NCBI RefSeq assembly: GCF_029167645.1
Contig: NZ_CP119147.1
Coordinates: 1,984,001 to 2,048,000 of the forward strand
Direction of reading: 5' to 3'
DNA from: Streptomyces sp. AM 2-1-1
GTDB taxonomy: Bacteria; Actinomycetota; Actinomycetes; Streptomycetales; Streptomycetaceae
DNA length: 64,000 nucleotides
Part shown: positions 10,182 through 20,082 of the stretch, piece after piece
How the letters are laid out: every line of letters begins with the position of its first letter
Numbering within the stretch: position 1 is the stretch's first letter
Notes under the pieces: generated by a model
Told to the model about the DNA's origin: nothing
Databases searched by the model: none
Seen by the model: the letters and a program-made list of their open reading frames with translations, nothing else
Made by a program: the position numbers and the translations under genes

Positions 10182-11132
10182 TCAGCCGGTGGTGTGCACG
10201 ACGTTGTGCAGGGGCTCCCCCGCGGCGAACCGGGTCAGCTGACCGGCGATCAGCCGCTTGGCGCGCGGCAGGAAGGCGGAGGTGCTGCCGCCCACGTGCG
10301 GGCTGATCAGGACGTGCGGTGCGTGCCAGAGCGGGTGGCCGGCGGGCAGCGGTTCCGGGTCGGTGACGTCGAGCGCGGCCCGCAACCGTCCGGCCTCCAG
10401 TTCGGCGAGCAGCGCCCCGGTGTCCACCACGGGCCCGCGGGAGACGTTCACCAGCAGCGCGCCGTCCGGCATCGCGGCGAGGAACGCGGCGTCGACCAGG
10501 CCCTTCGTGGAGGGGTTCAGGGGAGTGGAGAGGATCACGACGTCCGCCTCGCCGAGCAGCGCGGGCAGGTGGCCGAGCCCGTGGACGGGGCCGCGCGCGG
10601 TGGTCCGGGGCGTGCGCGCGACGCGCGCGATCCGCGCGCACTCGAAGGGTGCGAGCCGGTCCTCGACGGCCGAGCCGATGGAGCCGTACCCCACGATGAG
10701 CACCGACTTGTCGGCGAGCGCCGGGTAGAAGCCGGACCGCCACACCTCGGCGTCCTGGCCGCGCACGAAGCCGGGCAGGTCCCGCAGGGAGGCCAGGACC
10801 AGCGCGAGGGCGAGTTCGGCGGTCGACGCCTCGTGCACCCCCTGCGCGTTGCAGAGGCGTACGCCGGCGGGGAACCCCCGCAGGGCGGGTTCCACGTGGT
10901 CGGTGCCGGCCGAAAGGGTCTGCACGACCCGTACCGCCCGCATCCCGGTGAGGGGCCGGACCGACACCTCGGGACCCTTCATGTACGGCACCACGTAGAA
11001 GGCGCACCGCGCGGGGTCGGCCGGGAAGTCGGCTCCGCCGTCCCAGAAGTGATAGGTGGGGCCCTCGGGGAGGCCTTCGATCTCGTCGGCGGCCAGGGGG
11101 AGCCACACGTCGGTACGGGTCGTGGAATTCAT
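10182..11132 (-). CDS. D-2-hydroxyacid dehydrogenase family protein
   Basis: A 316-residue NAD(P)-dependent oxidoreductase of the D-isomer-specific 2-hydroxyacid dehydrogenase family. The Rossmann motif is VGYGSIGSAV near residue 147, the substrate Arg lies in NVSRGPVVDTGAL, the Glu region is ALDVTDPEPLP, and the catalytic His is in SPHVGGST. It lacks the ACT tail of SerA, so it is not a second phosphoglycerate dehydrogenase of that type. The natural substrate (glyoxylate, hydroxypyruvate or another 2-keto acid) cannot be read from the sequence. The ATG at 11132 begins MNSTTRTD. It is divergent from the aldo/keto reductase gene, which starts about 140 bases away. Confidence 0.9.
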   Translation of the reverse strand: MNSTTRTDVWLPLAADEIEGLPEGPTYHFWDGGADFPADPARCAFYVVPYMKGPEVSVRPLTGMRAVRVVQTLSAGTDHVEPALRGFPAGVRLCNAQGVHEASTAELALALVLASLRDLPGFVRGQDAEVWRSGFYPALADKSVLIVGYGSIGSAVEDRLAPFECARIARVARTPRTTARGPVHGLGHLPALLGEADVVILSTPLNPSTKGLVDAAFLAAMPDGALLVNVSRGPVVDTGALLAELEAGRLRAALDVTDPEPLPAGHPLWHAPHVLISPHVGGSTSAFLPRAKRLIAGQLTRFAAGEPLHNVVHTTG

Positions 11133-11275
11133 TCCACGAGGCTAAGGGCGGGCCGTCCGGGTGCATTCGGGTGGGGCCGTCACCCGAGCCGCGTGACGGA
11201 CCGTGGCTGTCCACTCCCTATCGTGGGACGAGCACGGGGCGAGCCCTGGGCGGGGCCGAGGGAGGGTTCGGGGAG

Positions 11276-12268
11276 TTGGAGCGCAGGACGATCGGTGGAG
11301 CGGCGCTCGCCGTGGGCGCGGTGGGGCTGGGCTGCATGACGATGAGCTGGGGCTACAGCGCGTCACAACGGCTCGGTGAGCGCTCGCTGCGTACGGTGCA
11401 CGCGGCACTCGACGCGGGGGTCCGCCTGCTCGACACGGCCGACATGTACGGCCCGTTCACCAACGAGCGGCTGCTCGGCCGGGCCCTCGAAGGGCGGCGC
11501 GAGGACGCCTTCATCTCCACCAAGTGCGGGCTGATGGTGGGCGATCAGCACATCGTCGCCAACGGCCGTGCCGGGTACGTCCGCCGGGCCTGCGACGCCT
11601 CGCTGAGACGGCTGCAGACCGATGTGATCGACCTCTACCAGCTGCACCGGGCCGATCCGGAGGTGCCGGTGGAGGAGACCTGGGGCGCGATGGCGGAGTT
11701 GGTGACCGCCGGGAAGGTGCGCGCGCTGGGGCTGTGCGCCGTGGGGGCGCGCGTTCCGCGCCGGTCACGGGCGGGGCTGCACGATGCGACGATCCGGCAG
11801 CTGGAGCGCGTGCAGCAGGTCTTCCCGGTCAGCGCGGTCGAGGCGGAGCTGTCGGTGTGGTCGCCGGAGGCGCTGGTCTCCCTGCTGCCCTGGTGCACCG
11901 CGCGCGGAGTGGGGCTGCTGGCCGCGATGCCGCTGGGCAGCGGCTACCTCACCGGCACCCTGAAGCCGGGGCAGGGCTTCGAACCGGACGACCCCCGGGC
12001 CCGCCATCCCCGGTTCACCGCCGAGATGATGGCCGCGAACCAGCCGGTGGTGGCGGGGCTGCGCCGGGTCGCGCAGCGGCACGGGGCGACACCCGCACAG
12101 GTGGCGCTGGCCTGGGTGCTGCGGCAGGGGCCGCACGTGGTGCCGGTGCCGGGCGCCAAGCGGGAGGAGTGGGCGGTGGAGAACGCCGGGGCCGCCGAAC
12201 TGGAGCTCACCGAGGGCGATCTCGCCGAGATCGCCGCGCTTCCGCCGGCCCTCGGTTCGTGGGACTGA
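11276..12268 (+). CDS. aldo/keto reductase
   Basis: NADPH-dependent aldehyde/ketone reductase with the (beta/alpha)8 fold. The catalytic tetrad is visible: Asp and Tyr in LLDTADMYGPFTNE, Lys in ISTKCGL, and His in DLYQLHRADP. The C-terminal cofactor segment PVPGAKREEWAVENAGA is present. The closest named relatives are pyridoxal reductase and AKR13-type enzymes, but the substrate is not assignable. I chose the TTG at 11276 (protein about 330 residues, starting ERRTIGGAALAVGAVGLGCM), because that is where family similarity begins and GGGAGG lies 10 bases upstream. An ATG at 11171 would add 35 residues of unusual composition. Confidence 0.87.
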   Translation: MERRTIGGAALAVGAVGLGCMTMSWGYSASQRLGERSLRTVHAALDAGVRLLDTADMYGPFTNERLLGRALEGRREDAFISTKCGLMVGDQHIVANGRAGYVRRACDASLRRLQTDVIDLYQLHRADPEVPVEETWGAMAELVTAGKVRALGLCAVGARVPRRSRAGLHDATIRQLERVQQVFPVSAVEAELSVWSPEALVSLLPWCTARGVGLLAAMPLGSGYLTGTLKPGQGFEPDDPRARHPRFTAEMMAANQPVVAGLRRVAQRHGATPAQVALAWVLRQGPHVVPVPGAKREEWAVENAGAAELELTEGDLAEIAALPPALGSWD

Positions 12269-12439
12269 CGGGCCCGCGCCCGGCGCTCCGCGGGCGTGAC
12301 TCCGGTCCGGAGCACGGCCGGATCGGCGCGATGCCCGCCTGCGCGGCGTCCGTGCGGGCACCATGGCGGGGGACGGTCCGCGACGGGCGGCCCGGGAACG
12401 GACGACGGGGCCCGACGGGCCCGGAGAAGGATCGGTGCG

Positions 12440-13648
12440 GTGCGCGGTGCGAGGTTCGGATCAGTACGTGTCCCCGGGACGCGCGGAACGGCGGTGGCCG
12501 TGCTCACGGCGGGCGCCCTGGTGGTGACGGCCGGCTGCTCCTCCGCGCCGGACGCGAACACCCCGGCCGCCCCCTCCCACGCCTCCCCGGCGGTCTCCGC
12601 GTCGGCCTCCCCCTCCCCCACGGCCTCGCTGCCGCCGGCCGAGGGATCGGCGAAGGTCGTCTCGACGCTCACCACGGGCCTGGTCTCGCCGTGGGGGGTC
12701 GCGGTGCTGCCCGGCGGCGACCTGCTGGTCTCCTCCAGGGACGAGGCCACGGTGACCCGCGTCGACGCCACGAGCGGGAAGAAGACGCTGCTGGGGTCGG
12801 TCCCCGGGGTGTCGCCGACCGGTGAGGGCGGGCTGCTGGGTCTCGCCGTCTCCGCGACGTACGGCGCCGACCACCAGGTGTACGCGTACTTCACCACCGA
12901 GTCCGACAACCGCATCGCCCGGATGACGTACGACGAACGGCGCCCTGCGGGGCAGCAGTTGGGGGCGCCGGACACCATCCTGCGCGGCATCCCGAAGGGG
13001 GTGGTCCACAACGGCGGCCGGATCGCCTTCGGTCCGGACCGGATGCTGTACGCGGGCACCGGCGAGACGGGCGACGACGGGCTGGCCCAGGACGAGGACT
13101 CACTGGCGGGCAAGATCCTGCGGATGACCCCGGACGGGGAGCCGGTGCACGGCAATCCGGAGGCGGACTCGGTGGTCTACTCGCCCGGCCACCGCAATGT
13201 GCAGGGGCTCGCGTGGGACGGCGAGAAGCGTTTGTGGGCCTCGGAGTTCGGTCAGGACACCTGGGACGAGCTGAACAGGATCGAACCGGGCGGCAACTAC
13301 GGCTGGCCCGAGGTCGAGGGCGTCGCGCCGAAGGGCGCGGGCGGCGACTTCCTGGACCCGGTCGCGCAGTGGAAGACCGCCGACGCCTCGCCCAGCGGCA
13401 TCGCGTACGCGCGGGGCTCGATCTGGATGGCGGGACTGCGTGGGGAGCGGCTCTGGCGGATCCCGCTGACCGGCTCGGAGAAGGAGCCGCTGGCGAAGCC
13501 CCAGGCGTTCTTCGAGGGGACGTACGGCAGGCTGCGCACGGTCGTCGCGGCGGGTCGCGACACGCTGTGGCTGGTGACCGGCAACACGGACGGGCGCGGC
13601 GACCCGAAGCCGGGCGACGACCGGATCCTGCTGGTGAAGGTCGGTTAG
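12440..13648 (+). CDS. PQQ-dependent sugar dehydrogenase-type lipoprotein (glucose/sorbosone dehydrogenase fold)
   Basis: A 402-residue secreted lipoprotein. The N-terminus carries a signal peptide with lipobox VVTAGC, followed by a Ser/Ala/Pro linker. The rest is a six-bladed beta-propeller of the glucose/sorbosone dehydrogenase family: GGLLGLAVS, GDDGLAQDEDSLAGKILRM, YSPGHRNVQGLAWD, EFGQDTWDELNRIEPGGNYGWPEVEG. The motif GHRN with the preceding repeats is typical of soluble aldose dehydrogenases that use PQQ and Ca2+. Actual cofactor use in Streptomyces is unproven. The GTG at 12440 is chosen because GGAGAAGG precedes it by 9 bases and it gives a proper signal peptide. Confidence 0.9.
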   Translation: MRGARFGSVRVPGTRGTAVAVLTAGALVVTAGCSSAPDANTPAAPSHASPAVSASASPSPTASLPPAEGSAKVVSTLTTGLVSPWGVAVLPGGDLLVSSRDEATVTRVDATSGKKTLLGSVPGVSPTGEGGLLGLAVSATYGADHQVYAYFTTESDNRIARMTYDERRPAGQQLGAPDTILRGIPKGVVHNGGRIAFGPDRMLYAGTGETGDDGLAQDEDSLAGKILRMTPDGEPVHGNPEADSVVYSPGHRNVQGLAWDGEKRLWASEFGQDTWDELNRIEPGGNYGWPEVEGVAPKGAGGDFLDPVAQWKTADASPSGIAYARGSIWMAGLRGERLWRIPLTGSEKEPLAKPQAFFEGTYGRLRTVVAAGRDTLWLVTGNTDGRGDPKPGDDRILLVKVG

Positions 13649-13916
13649 GCGGGTCCGACCACGCGCGTCGGATCAGCGGGGGTGTCCGGTGCGGTGCATC
13701 GCGGGGCGGAGGATCGCCCGTGCACCGGATGTACTCGGACGTTCCGACGACGCCGCGAGGTGCCGTGCCGGGCGCCGTCCGCCCGGCGCGCGTGGTCGGA
13801 CACGGCCGGTTGGTGTCCGGCGGGTGCCCGAGAGCGTGCCCCGGCTGGGATCCGCCGGACACCGCCCGGTGGCCGGTCCTCCGGGGGGAGGGCCGACCAC
13901 CGACGTGCGGAAGGGG

Positions 13917-14627
13917 TCAGGAGGCGTTCGGCAGTCCGACGATCAGGTCGAAGTACATGGCGATCGAGAGAACCACGCCGAACGCGCCCAGGACCACGCC
14001 GCCGAGGGCGACGGAGCGGATCCAGGACGGCTGCGGCCGGGTGGAGGGCGTGCCGAAGGCGGGTCGTACCAGCACGAAGACGCCGACGAGCAGGGCGAGG
14101 ACGGCGAAGAGGCCGTTGACGAGAGCCGTGGCGTGCCAGGAGTCGCCGTAGATTTCGGAGACCTGCCGGGCGGCGCTGCCGCCGCCGGAGGTCTTGATCT
14201 GGCCGATCAGAGTCTCGCGCTCGGAAGCGACCTTGCCGCTCCAGCCACCGACGAGACCGACGACACCGAGGGCGGCCGAGACGACGGCTCCGGCGCCGGA
14301 ACCGACGCTCCGGGAGGACGGGTCGTCGTCCTCCTCGTCGACGTGTTCGCCGTCCAGGTCCTCGACGTCACCGGACCCGTCGGTCCCGGTGCCGGCTCCG
14401 GGCATGGCGGGGGCACCGGTCCCGGGGAGCGGGTCGGTGGGGGCGAGCGGGTCGGCCTCGGTGAGCGGGTCGGCCTTGGCGAGCGGGTCGGAGGCGCCGT
14501 TCTTCTCCCCTGCGGACGGGGAGCCGTCCCGCGCCACCGCGCCGGCGGCGGCCGAGGTGGGCGGCTGCTCCTCGCGGTCGTCTTCGGCGGCGGGGGCGGT
14601 GGAGGTCTTGGAGGGGGTGGTCTTCAT
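13917..14627 (-). CDS. membrane protein of unknown function
   Basis: A 236-residue protein I do not recognise. The first 120 residues are hydrophilic, rich in Ala, Pro, Asp and Glu, with a short repeated motif around (A)DPL (ASDPLAKADPLTEADPL). Three hydrophobic helices follow: one around GAVVSAALGVVGLVGG, one around ATALVNGLFAVLALLVGVFVLV, and a C-terminal one around ALGGVVLGAFGVVLSIAMYF. The ATG at 14627 (MKTTPSKTS) has no clear ribosome site. In-frame ATGs further upstream, as far as 14762, are possible but their codon use is poor. Confidence 0.75.
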   Translation of the reverse strand: MKTTPSKTSTAPAAEDDREEQPPTSAAAGAVARDGSPSAGEKNGASDPLAKADPLTEADPLAPTDPLPGTGAPAMPGAGTGTDGSGDVEDLDGEHVDEEDDDPSSRSVGSGAGAVVSAALGVVGLVGGWSGKVASERETLIGQIKTSGGGSAARQVSEIYGDSWHATALVNGLFAVLALLVGVFVLVRPAFGTPSTRPQPSWIRSVALGGVVLGAFGVVLSIAMYFDLIVGLPNAS

Positions 14628-14765
14628 GCGCCGCACGCTAGGTGTTTCGTATGAGAACCCTCTTAACGCGCCGGCCCGCCCGGTGCCGTGACGGGGCCGT
14701 TCCTCCCCACGGGGCCCGGCGTTCCGGGGCGGGGACCGGCCGGATCCCGTGTCGTGACGCACACG

Positions 14766-15227
14766 TCACCGCGACCGTGGCCCACCGCGACCGTCCGGCT
14801 CCCCCGTCGCCGGCGCCCCCTGCGTCCTGTCTCCGCCGGGGACCCCCGCCCCGGAGTCCACCGCCGCGGGGACCGCGTAGCCGGGCACCGAGGGCCACCG
14901 GACCGTGAGGACGACCGACTCCTCCTCCGCGTACCAGGAGTGGTCGACGCCGTGTCCCCAGACGACGTAGTCGCCCTGCCGCGAGAGCACCACGTCGCGT
15001 CCGGGCAGCTCCACCCGGAACCGCCCGCCGATGAGGACCAGCAGCGCGGTCCGCTCCTCGCCCCGCACCCACTGCGCCCGCTCGTCGCCCCGCGGGTGGA
15101 CGCCCCACTTGATCTCCACCTGCTCGCTGTGGCGGGGGTCGCCGGCACCCTTGAAGTGTCCGAGGATCCATCCCCGGTCGAGGGCCGCGTCGGCGCCCGC
15201 GTTGCCCACGTACACGCTGTCGTCCAT
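14766..15227 (-). CDS. cupin-fold signalling or binding protein
   Basis: A 153-residue cytosolic protein with a single small beta-barrel (cupin-like). The stretch KWGVHPRGDERAQWVRGEERTALLVLIGG is followed by FRVELPGRDVVLSRQGDYVVWGHGVDHSWYAEEESVVLTVRWPS. The GxxDxVxxxxGxxHxW arrangement matches the second cupin motif, though metal ligands are incomplete. The ATG at 15227 is chosen because AAGGT lies 8 bases upstream; an earlier in-frame start would add 14 basic residues. The function is unknown. The C-terminal 30 residues are Gly/Pro-rich and probably disordered. Confidence 0.8.
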   Translation of the reverse strand: MDDSVYVGNAGADAALDRGWILGHFKGAGDPRHSEQVEIKWGVHPRGDERAQWVRGEERTALLVLIGGRFRVELPGRDVVLSRQGDYVVWGHGVDHSWYAEEESVVLTVRWPSVPGYAVPAAVDSGAGVPGGDRTQGAPATGEPDGRGGPRSR

Positions 15228-15341
15228 GCGTACGGACCTTACTGATCGTTCCCGACGGACGGCCGGCACGGGCAGGCGGCCCGGCCCGGCCCGGCCACCT
15301 GACGGCGGAGCGGTCCGTGACCGTACGCCTCGCCCGGCCCC

Positions 15342-16601
15342 TCACACGCCGATCAGCCGCAGCGACCCCCACAGCGCGACCGTGGAGAGGGCGAGGGTGG
15401 CGGGGACGGTCAGCAGGCCGAGCCGGGTGAAGTGCCCGAGGTCGGGCGGGGAGTCGTGGGCGTGCAGGATCCGGCGCCACAGCAGGGTGGCCAGCGAGCC
15501 GACGTACGTGAGGTTGGGGCCGAGGTTGACCCCGATCAGCGCGGCGAGCAGCGGGCCGGGGCCGGCCGCCGCGACCACCGGGAGCAGGGCGAGGATCGCC
15601 GGCAGGTTGTTGATCAGGTTGGACAGGACGGCGGCGACGGCCGCGACGGCGAGGAGCGCGGTCAGCGAGGAACCGTCGGGGAGCACCCTGCCGATGCCGG
15701 TGCCCAGCCCGTGGTCGACGACGGCCTTGACCACGACCCCGAGGGCGAGCACGAAGAGGCAGAACGGCAGGTTCGCCGAGCGCAGCAGCCGCAGCGGGGT
15801 GGTCCGGCGCTGCCCCAGCGCGCGCACCCCGAGGACCAGGGCGCCGGCCAGGGCCGCCCAGAGGGGTTCCGCGCCCGCGAACGAGGTGACGACGAAGCCC
15901 GCCAGGGTGAGGAGCAGCACCACGAGGGTGAAGACGGGCACCTCGGTGCGTTCGGCCTCCGGGTCCGGTGCGTGCGCGCCGGCCGCGAGGTCCTCGGCGA
16001 AGACCCGGCGGAAGACGGCGTACTCGACGGCGATGGCGGCCAGCCAGGGCAGCGTCATCAGCGCGGCGAACCGGGTGAAGGAGAGCCCGCTCGCGGTGAA
16101 GGCGAGGAGGTTGGTGAGGTTGGAGACAGGCAGCAGCAGCGACGCCGAGTTCGCCAGGTGCGCGCAGGCGTAGACGTACGGGCGGGGCCGCGCGCCCACC
16201 CGTGCGGCGGTGGCGAAGACGACGGGGGTCAGGAGCACGACGGTGGCGTCCAGCGAGAGGACGGCCGTGATCACGGAGGCCACCACGAAGACCCCGCCGA
16301 GCAGCGTGGTCGTACGCCCTCCGCAGAGCCGCGCGACCAGGTCGCCGGCGGCCGCGAAGAGACCCTCGTCGGCGCAGAGCTGGGCGAGGACGAGGATGGC
16401 CGCGAGGAAGCCGACCACGGGCAGCAGGTCCGCCGTCTGCTCGCGCGCCTCGCTCAGCGGTACGGCCCCGGTCACCACGACCAGCACGGCGGCGGGGACC
16501 GCCAGGACGGCCTCGGGCAGTCCTCGGGGGCGTACGACGGCGAAGGCCAGGACCGCGAGGAGGACGGCGACGGAGACGGTCGCGGCGAGGACGGTGTTCA
16601 G
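15342..16601 (-). CDS. SLC13/ArsB-type ion transporter
   Basis: Integral membrane permease of the ion transporter superfamily, about 419 residues with about eleven hydrophobic helices. SNLTNLLAFTASGLSF and VLSNLINNLPAILALLP are the paired re-entrant motifs of SLC13/ArsB transporters, with conserved SN(L)(T)N and NN. The transported anion (dicarboxylate, sulfate, arsenite) cannot be told from sequence; no arsenic genes are nearby. Family members begin MNTVLAA. The matching codon here is CTG at 16601, with GGAGGG 4 bases upstream, so this may be a genuine CTG start. The only in-frame ATG, at 16748, would add a basic, Pro-rich extension that runs through the hairpin at 16737-16771. Confidence 0.82.
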   Translation of the reverse strand: MNTVLAATVSVAVLLAVLAFAVVRPRGLPEAVLAVPAAVLVVVTGAVPLSEAREQTADLLPVVGFLAAILVLAQLCADEGLFAAAGDLVARLCGGRTTTLLGGVFVVASVITAVLSLDATVVLLTPVVFATAARVGARPRPYVYACAHLANSASLLLPVSNLTNLLAFTASGLSFTRFAALMTLPWLAAIAVEYAVFRRVFAEDLAAGAHAPDPEAERTEVPVFTLVVLLLTLAGFVVTSFAGAEPLWAALAGALVLGVRALGQRRTTPLRLLRSANLPFCLFVLALGVVVKAVVDHGLGTGIGRVLPDGSSLTALLAVAAVAAVLSNLINNLPAILALLPVVAAAGPGPLLAALIGVNLGPNLTYVGSLATLLWRRILHAHDSPPDLGHFTRLGLLTVPATLALSTVALWGSLRLIGV

Positions 16602-16736
16602 CGGACCCTCCGGGACCGACGGGCCCGCTGTCGGCGGCGGGCGGGGATGGCGACGGACGGGGATGGTGACGGACGGGATCGGGGACGGGCCACACCGGCG
16701 CGGGTGCGCACGGCGGGCGGGCGGCACACGCGCGAA

Positions 16737-16771
16737 GGGGCGGCGCACCCGGTGACCGGATGCGTCGCCCC
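16737..16771 (-). terminator. hairpin terminator after gatB
   Basis: On the reverse strand GGGGCGACGCATCCGG pairs with CCGGGTGCGCCGCCCC around a 3-base loop, with one mismatch and one G-U pair. It lies 40 bases past the gatB stop. Confidence 0.65.
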
Positions 16772-16810
16772 TTCGTTCGAAAGAGCCCGCCGACGGGAGC
16801 TGACCGCAGG

Positions 16811-18319
16811 TCAGCCCTCGACGCCGAGCTTCTCCAGGATCAGCTCGCGGACCCGGGCCGCGTCGGCCTGACCGCGGGTGGCCTTCATGACCGCACCGAC
16901 GAGCGCGCCCGCCGCCGCGATCTTGCCGGCCCGGATCTTGTCCGCGATGCCCGCGTTGGCGGCGATGGCCTCGTCCACGGCCGTGGACAGCGCGCCCTCG
17001 TCCGAGACGACCTTGAGGCCGCGCGCGGCGACGACGGCGTCCGGGTCGCCCTCACCCGCGAGGACGCCCTCGATGACCTGGCGGGCCAGCTTGTCGTTGA
17101 GGTCGCCCGAGGCGACGAGCTCGGCCACCCGGGCGACCTGCGCCGGGGTGATGGGCAGCTCGTCGAGGCCGCGGCCGGTCTCGTTGGCGTTGCGGGCCAG
17201 CTCACCCATCCACCACTTGCGGGCCTGGTCCGAGGGGGCGCCCGCCTCGGTGGTGGCGACGATCAGGTCGACGGCACCGGCGTTGAGGATCGACTGCATG
17301 TCGAACTCGGAGACGCCCCACTCCTCGCGGAGCCGGTTGCGGCGCAGGCGCGGCAGCTCGGGGAGTCCCTCGCGGAGCTCCTCGACCCACGCGCGGGCCG
17401 GGGCGACCGGTACCAGGTCGGGCTCGGGGAAGTACCGGTAGTCCTCGGCGTTGTCCTTGATGCGGCCGGCCGTGGTGGAGCCGTCCTCCTCGTGGAAGTG
17501 CCGGGTCTCCTGCACGATCGTGCCGCCGGAGGAGAGCACCGCGGCGTGCCGCTGGATCTCGAACCGGGCGGCGCGCTCGACGGAACGCAGGGAGTTCACG
17601 TTCTTCGTCTCGGAGCGGGTACCGAAGGTCTCGGTGCCGTTCGGGCGCAGCGACAGGTTCACGTCGCAGCGCATCTGGCCCATCTCCATGCGGGCCTCCG
17701 AGACGCCGAGCGCCTTGATGAGCTCGCGCAGCTCGGCGACGTAGGCCTTGGCGACCTCCGGGGCGCGGGCGCCCGCTCCCTCGATCGGCTTGGTGACGAT
17801 CTCGATGAGGGGGATGCCGGCCCGGTTGTAGTCGAGCAGCGAGTGCGAGGCGCCGTGGATGCGGCCGGTGGCACCGCCGACGTGTGTCGACTTGCCGGTG
17901 TCCTCCTCCATGTGGGCGCGCTCGATCTGCACGCGGAAGATCTCGCCGTCCTCCAGCTGGACGTCCAGATAGCCGTCGAAGGCGATCGGCTCGTCGTACT
18001 GGGAGGTCTGGAAGTTCTTCGGCATGTCCGGATAGAAGTAGTTCTTCCGGGCGAAGCGGCACCACTCGGCGATCTCGCAGTTCAGCGCGAGGCCGATCTT
18101 GATGGCCGACTCGACGCCGATCTCGTTGACGACGGGGAGCGCGCCGGGCAGACCGAGGCAGACCGGGCAGGTCTGGGAGTTGGCGTCCTGCTTGAGCTCG
18201 GTGGAGCAGCCGCAGAACATCTTGGTCTTGGTGCCCAGCTCGACATGGACTTCGAGGCCCATGACGGGGTCGTACGTCGCGAGAGCGTCCTCGTACGACA
18301 CCAGGTCGATGACAGTCAC
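16811..18319 (-). CDS. gatB: aspartyl/glutamyl-tRNA(Asn/Gln) amidotransferase subunit B
   Basis: GatB binds mischarged Glu-tRNA(Gln) or Asp-tRNA(Asn) and phosphorylates the side chain before ammonia transfer from GatA. The protein is 502 residues. The kinase cradle contains [14 protein letters not shown], the Zn-binding cysteines are in KMFCGCST and [16 protein letters not shown], the HNYFYPD-like [16 protein letters not shown] is present, and the helical and YqeY tail domains end the protein ([17 protein letters not shown]). The GTG start at 18319 is 16 bases downstream of the small membrane gene, in the order gatC-gatA-small-gatB. Confidence 0.97.
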   Translation of the reverse strand: MTVIDLVSYEDALATYDPVMGLEVHVELGTKTKMFCGCSTELKQDANSQTCPVCLGLPGALPVVNEIGVESAIKIGLALNCEIAEWCRFARKNYFYPDMPKNFQTSQYDEPIAFDGYLDVQLEDGEIFRVQIERAHMEEDTGKSTHVGGATGRIHGASHSLLDYNRAGIPLIEIVTKPIEGAGARAPEVAKAYVAELRELIKALGVSEARMEMGQMRCDVNLSLRPNGTETFGTRSETKNVNSLRSVERAARFEIQRHAAVLSSGGTIVQETRHFHEEDGSTTAGRIKDNAEDYRYFPEPDLVPVAPARAWVEELREGLPELPRLRRNRLREEWGVSEFDMQSILNAGAVDLIVATTEAGAPSDQARKWWMGELARNANETGRGLDELPITPAQVARVAELVASGDLNDKLARQVIEGVLAGEGDPDAVVAARGLKVVSDEGALSTAVDEAIAANAGIADKIRAGKIAAAGALVGAVMKATRGQADAARVRELILEKLGVEG

Positions 18320-18335
18320 GGTGAAACTTTCCCTC

Positions 18336-18578
18336 TCAGCCCAGCAGGACGTCGTCGTCGCCGAGACGCTTCAGTTCGCGGTACAGGATCGCGAGGCCGG
18401 TGACGATCGCGGCGGCGGAGACGGCCGCGTCGATGAGCCGCAGCACGTCGTTGTCGCTGCGGGCCAGTTTGGCCTGCTTGGCGACGCTGATCGCACCGAA
18501 GGCGGTGCTGCCCAGCGAGACGTACAGACCGGTCCGGGACTTCTTGAAGTTCTTGGCCTTCTTTGCCATGGCACTCAC
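18336..18578 (-). CDS. small membrane protein embedded in the gat operon
   Basis: An 80-residue protein of unknown function with a basic N-terminus ([10 protein letters not shown]), a first hydrophobic segment ([17 protein letters not shown]) and a second ([20 protein letters not shown]). The GTG at 18578 overlaps the gatA stop as GTGA, and AGGAGG inside the gatA end lies 10 bases upstream, so translation is coupled to gatA. The next in-frame ATG at 18569 (MAKKAKN) is 19 bases from that site and less likely. The same position between gatA and gatB holds a small hypothetical gene in S. coelicolor, as I recall, so the linkage is conserved. Confidence 0.82.
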   Translation of the reverse strand: MSAMAKKAKNFKKSRTGLYVSLGSTAFGAISVAKQAKLARSDNDVLRLIDAAVSAAAIVTGLAILYRELKRLGDDDVLLG

Positions 18579-20077
18579 AGCGACGGAGCCTCCTCGAGCA
18601 GTGGGTGCCCCCACTGTTCCACGAACGCGGCTTCGACAGCGGCTCCGACCTTGTACAGACGGTCGTCCTTCATCGCCGGGGCAATGATCTGGAGGCCGAC
18701 CGGCAGGCCGTCCTCGGGCGCCAGGCCGCAGGGGAGCGACATGGCGGAGTTGCCGGCGAGGTTGGTCGGGATGGTGCACAGGTCCGCGAGGTACATCGCC
18801 ATCGGGTCGTCGGCGCGCTCGCCGATCGGGAAGGCGGTGGTCGGCGTGGTCGGCGACACGATGACGTCGACCTGCTCGAAGGCCTTCTCGAACTCGCGGG
18901 TGATGAGGGTGCGGACCTTCTGCGCCGAGCCGTAGTACGCGTCGTAGTAGCCGGAGCTCAGCGCGTACGTGCCGAGGATGATGCGGCGCTTGACCTCGTC
19001 GCCGAAGCCCGCCTCACGGGTGAGGGCGGTGACGTCCTCGGCGGACCGCGTGCCGTCGTCGCCGACCCGCAGGCCGTAGCGCATGGCGTCGAAGCGGGCC
19101 AGGTTCGAGGAGCACTCGGACGGCGCGATCAGGTAGTACGCGGAGAGCGCCAGGTCGAAGGAGGGGCAGTCCAGCTCGACGACGGTGGCGCCCAGCGAGC
19201 GGAGCAGCTCGACCGACTCGTCGAACCGCTGGACGACACCGGCCTGGTAGCCCTCGCCCGAGAACTGCTTGACGACGCCGACGCGCATGCCCGCGACGGA
19301 ACCGTTCCGCGCGGCCTCGACGACCGGGGGGACCGGCGCGTCGATGGAGGTGGAGTCCATCGGGTCGTGCCCGGCGATGGCCTCGTGCAGCAGGGCCGCG
19401 TCCAGCACCGTGCGGGCGCAGGGGCCGCCCTGGTCGAGCGAGGACGAGAAGGCGACCATGCCGTAGCGGGAGACCGAGCCGTAGGTGGGCTTGACGCCGA
19501 CGATGCCGGTGACGGCCGCGGGCTGGCGGATCGAGCCGCCGGTGTCGGTGCCGATGGCGAGCGGCGCCTGGTACGAGGCGAGGGCCGCGGAGGAGCCGCC
19601 GCCGGAGCCGCCGGGGATGCGGGTGAGGTCCCACGGGTTGCCGGTGGGGCCGTAGGCGCTGTTCTCGGTGGAGGACCCCATGGCGAACTCGTCCATGTTG
19701 GTCTTGCCGAGGATGACGACGTCGGCCGCGCGCAGCTTCTGCGTGAGGGTCGCGTCGTACGGGGGGACCCAGCCTTCGAGGATCTTGGAACCGACGGTGG
19801 TCGGCATGTCCTTCGTGGTGAAGATGTCCTTCAGCGCGAGCGGGACGCCGGCCAGCGGGCCGAGCTTCTCGCCCGCGGCCTTCTTGGCGTCGACGGCGCG
19901 GGCCTGCGCGAGCGCGCCCTCGCGGTCGATGTGCAGGAAGGCGTGGACCTTCTCGTCGACGGCGTCGATCCGGGCCAGGTGGGCCTCGGTGACCTCGACG
20001 GCGGTGAGCTCGCCGGAGGCGATGGCCGACGCGATCTCGGCCGCGGTGAGCTTGATGATGGTGCTGTGGTCCGTCAT
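18575..20077 (-). CDS. gatA: aspartyl/glutamyl-tRNA(Asn/Gln) amidotransferase subunit A
   Basis: Amidase subunit that hydrolyses glutamine and passes ammonia to the GatB site. At 500 residues it has the amidase-signature Ser-cisSer-Lys triad: Lys in [10 protein letters not shown] (residues 76-85 region), cis-Ser in the glycine-serine stretch [12 protein letters not shown], and nucleophile Ser in [12 protein letters not shown]. The ATG at 20077 lies 5 bases after the gatC stop. With GatB and GatC it makes Gln-tRNA(Gln), because most actinobacteria lack glutaminyl-tRNA synthetase. Confidence 0.97.
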   Translation of the reverse strand: MTDHSTIIKLTAAEIASAIASGELTAVEVTEAHLARIDAVDEKVHAFLHIDREGALAQARAVDAKKAAGEKLGPLAGVPLALKDIFTTKDMPTTVGSKILEGWVPPYDATLTQKLRAADVVILGKTNMDEFAMGSSTENSAYGPTGNPWDLTRIPGGSGGGSSAALASYQAPLAIGTDTGGSIRQPAAVTGIVGVKPTYGSVSRYGMVAFSSSLDQGGPCARTVLDAALLHEAIAGHDPMDSTSIDAPVPPVVEAARNGSVAGMRVGVVKQFSGEGYQAGVVQRFDESVELLRSLGATVVELDCPSFDLALSAYYLIAPSECSSNLARFDAMRYGLRVGDDGTRSAEDVTALTREAGFGDEVKRRIILGTYALSSGYYDAYYGSAQKVRTLITREFEKAFEQVDVIVSPTTPTTAFPIGERADDPMAMYLADLCTIPTNLAGNSAMSLPCGLAPEDGLPVGLQIIAPAMKDDRLYKVGAAVEAAFVEQWGHPLLEEAPSL

Positions 20078-20082
20078 GGCTG

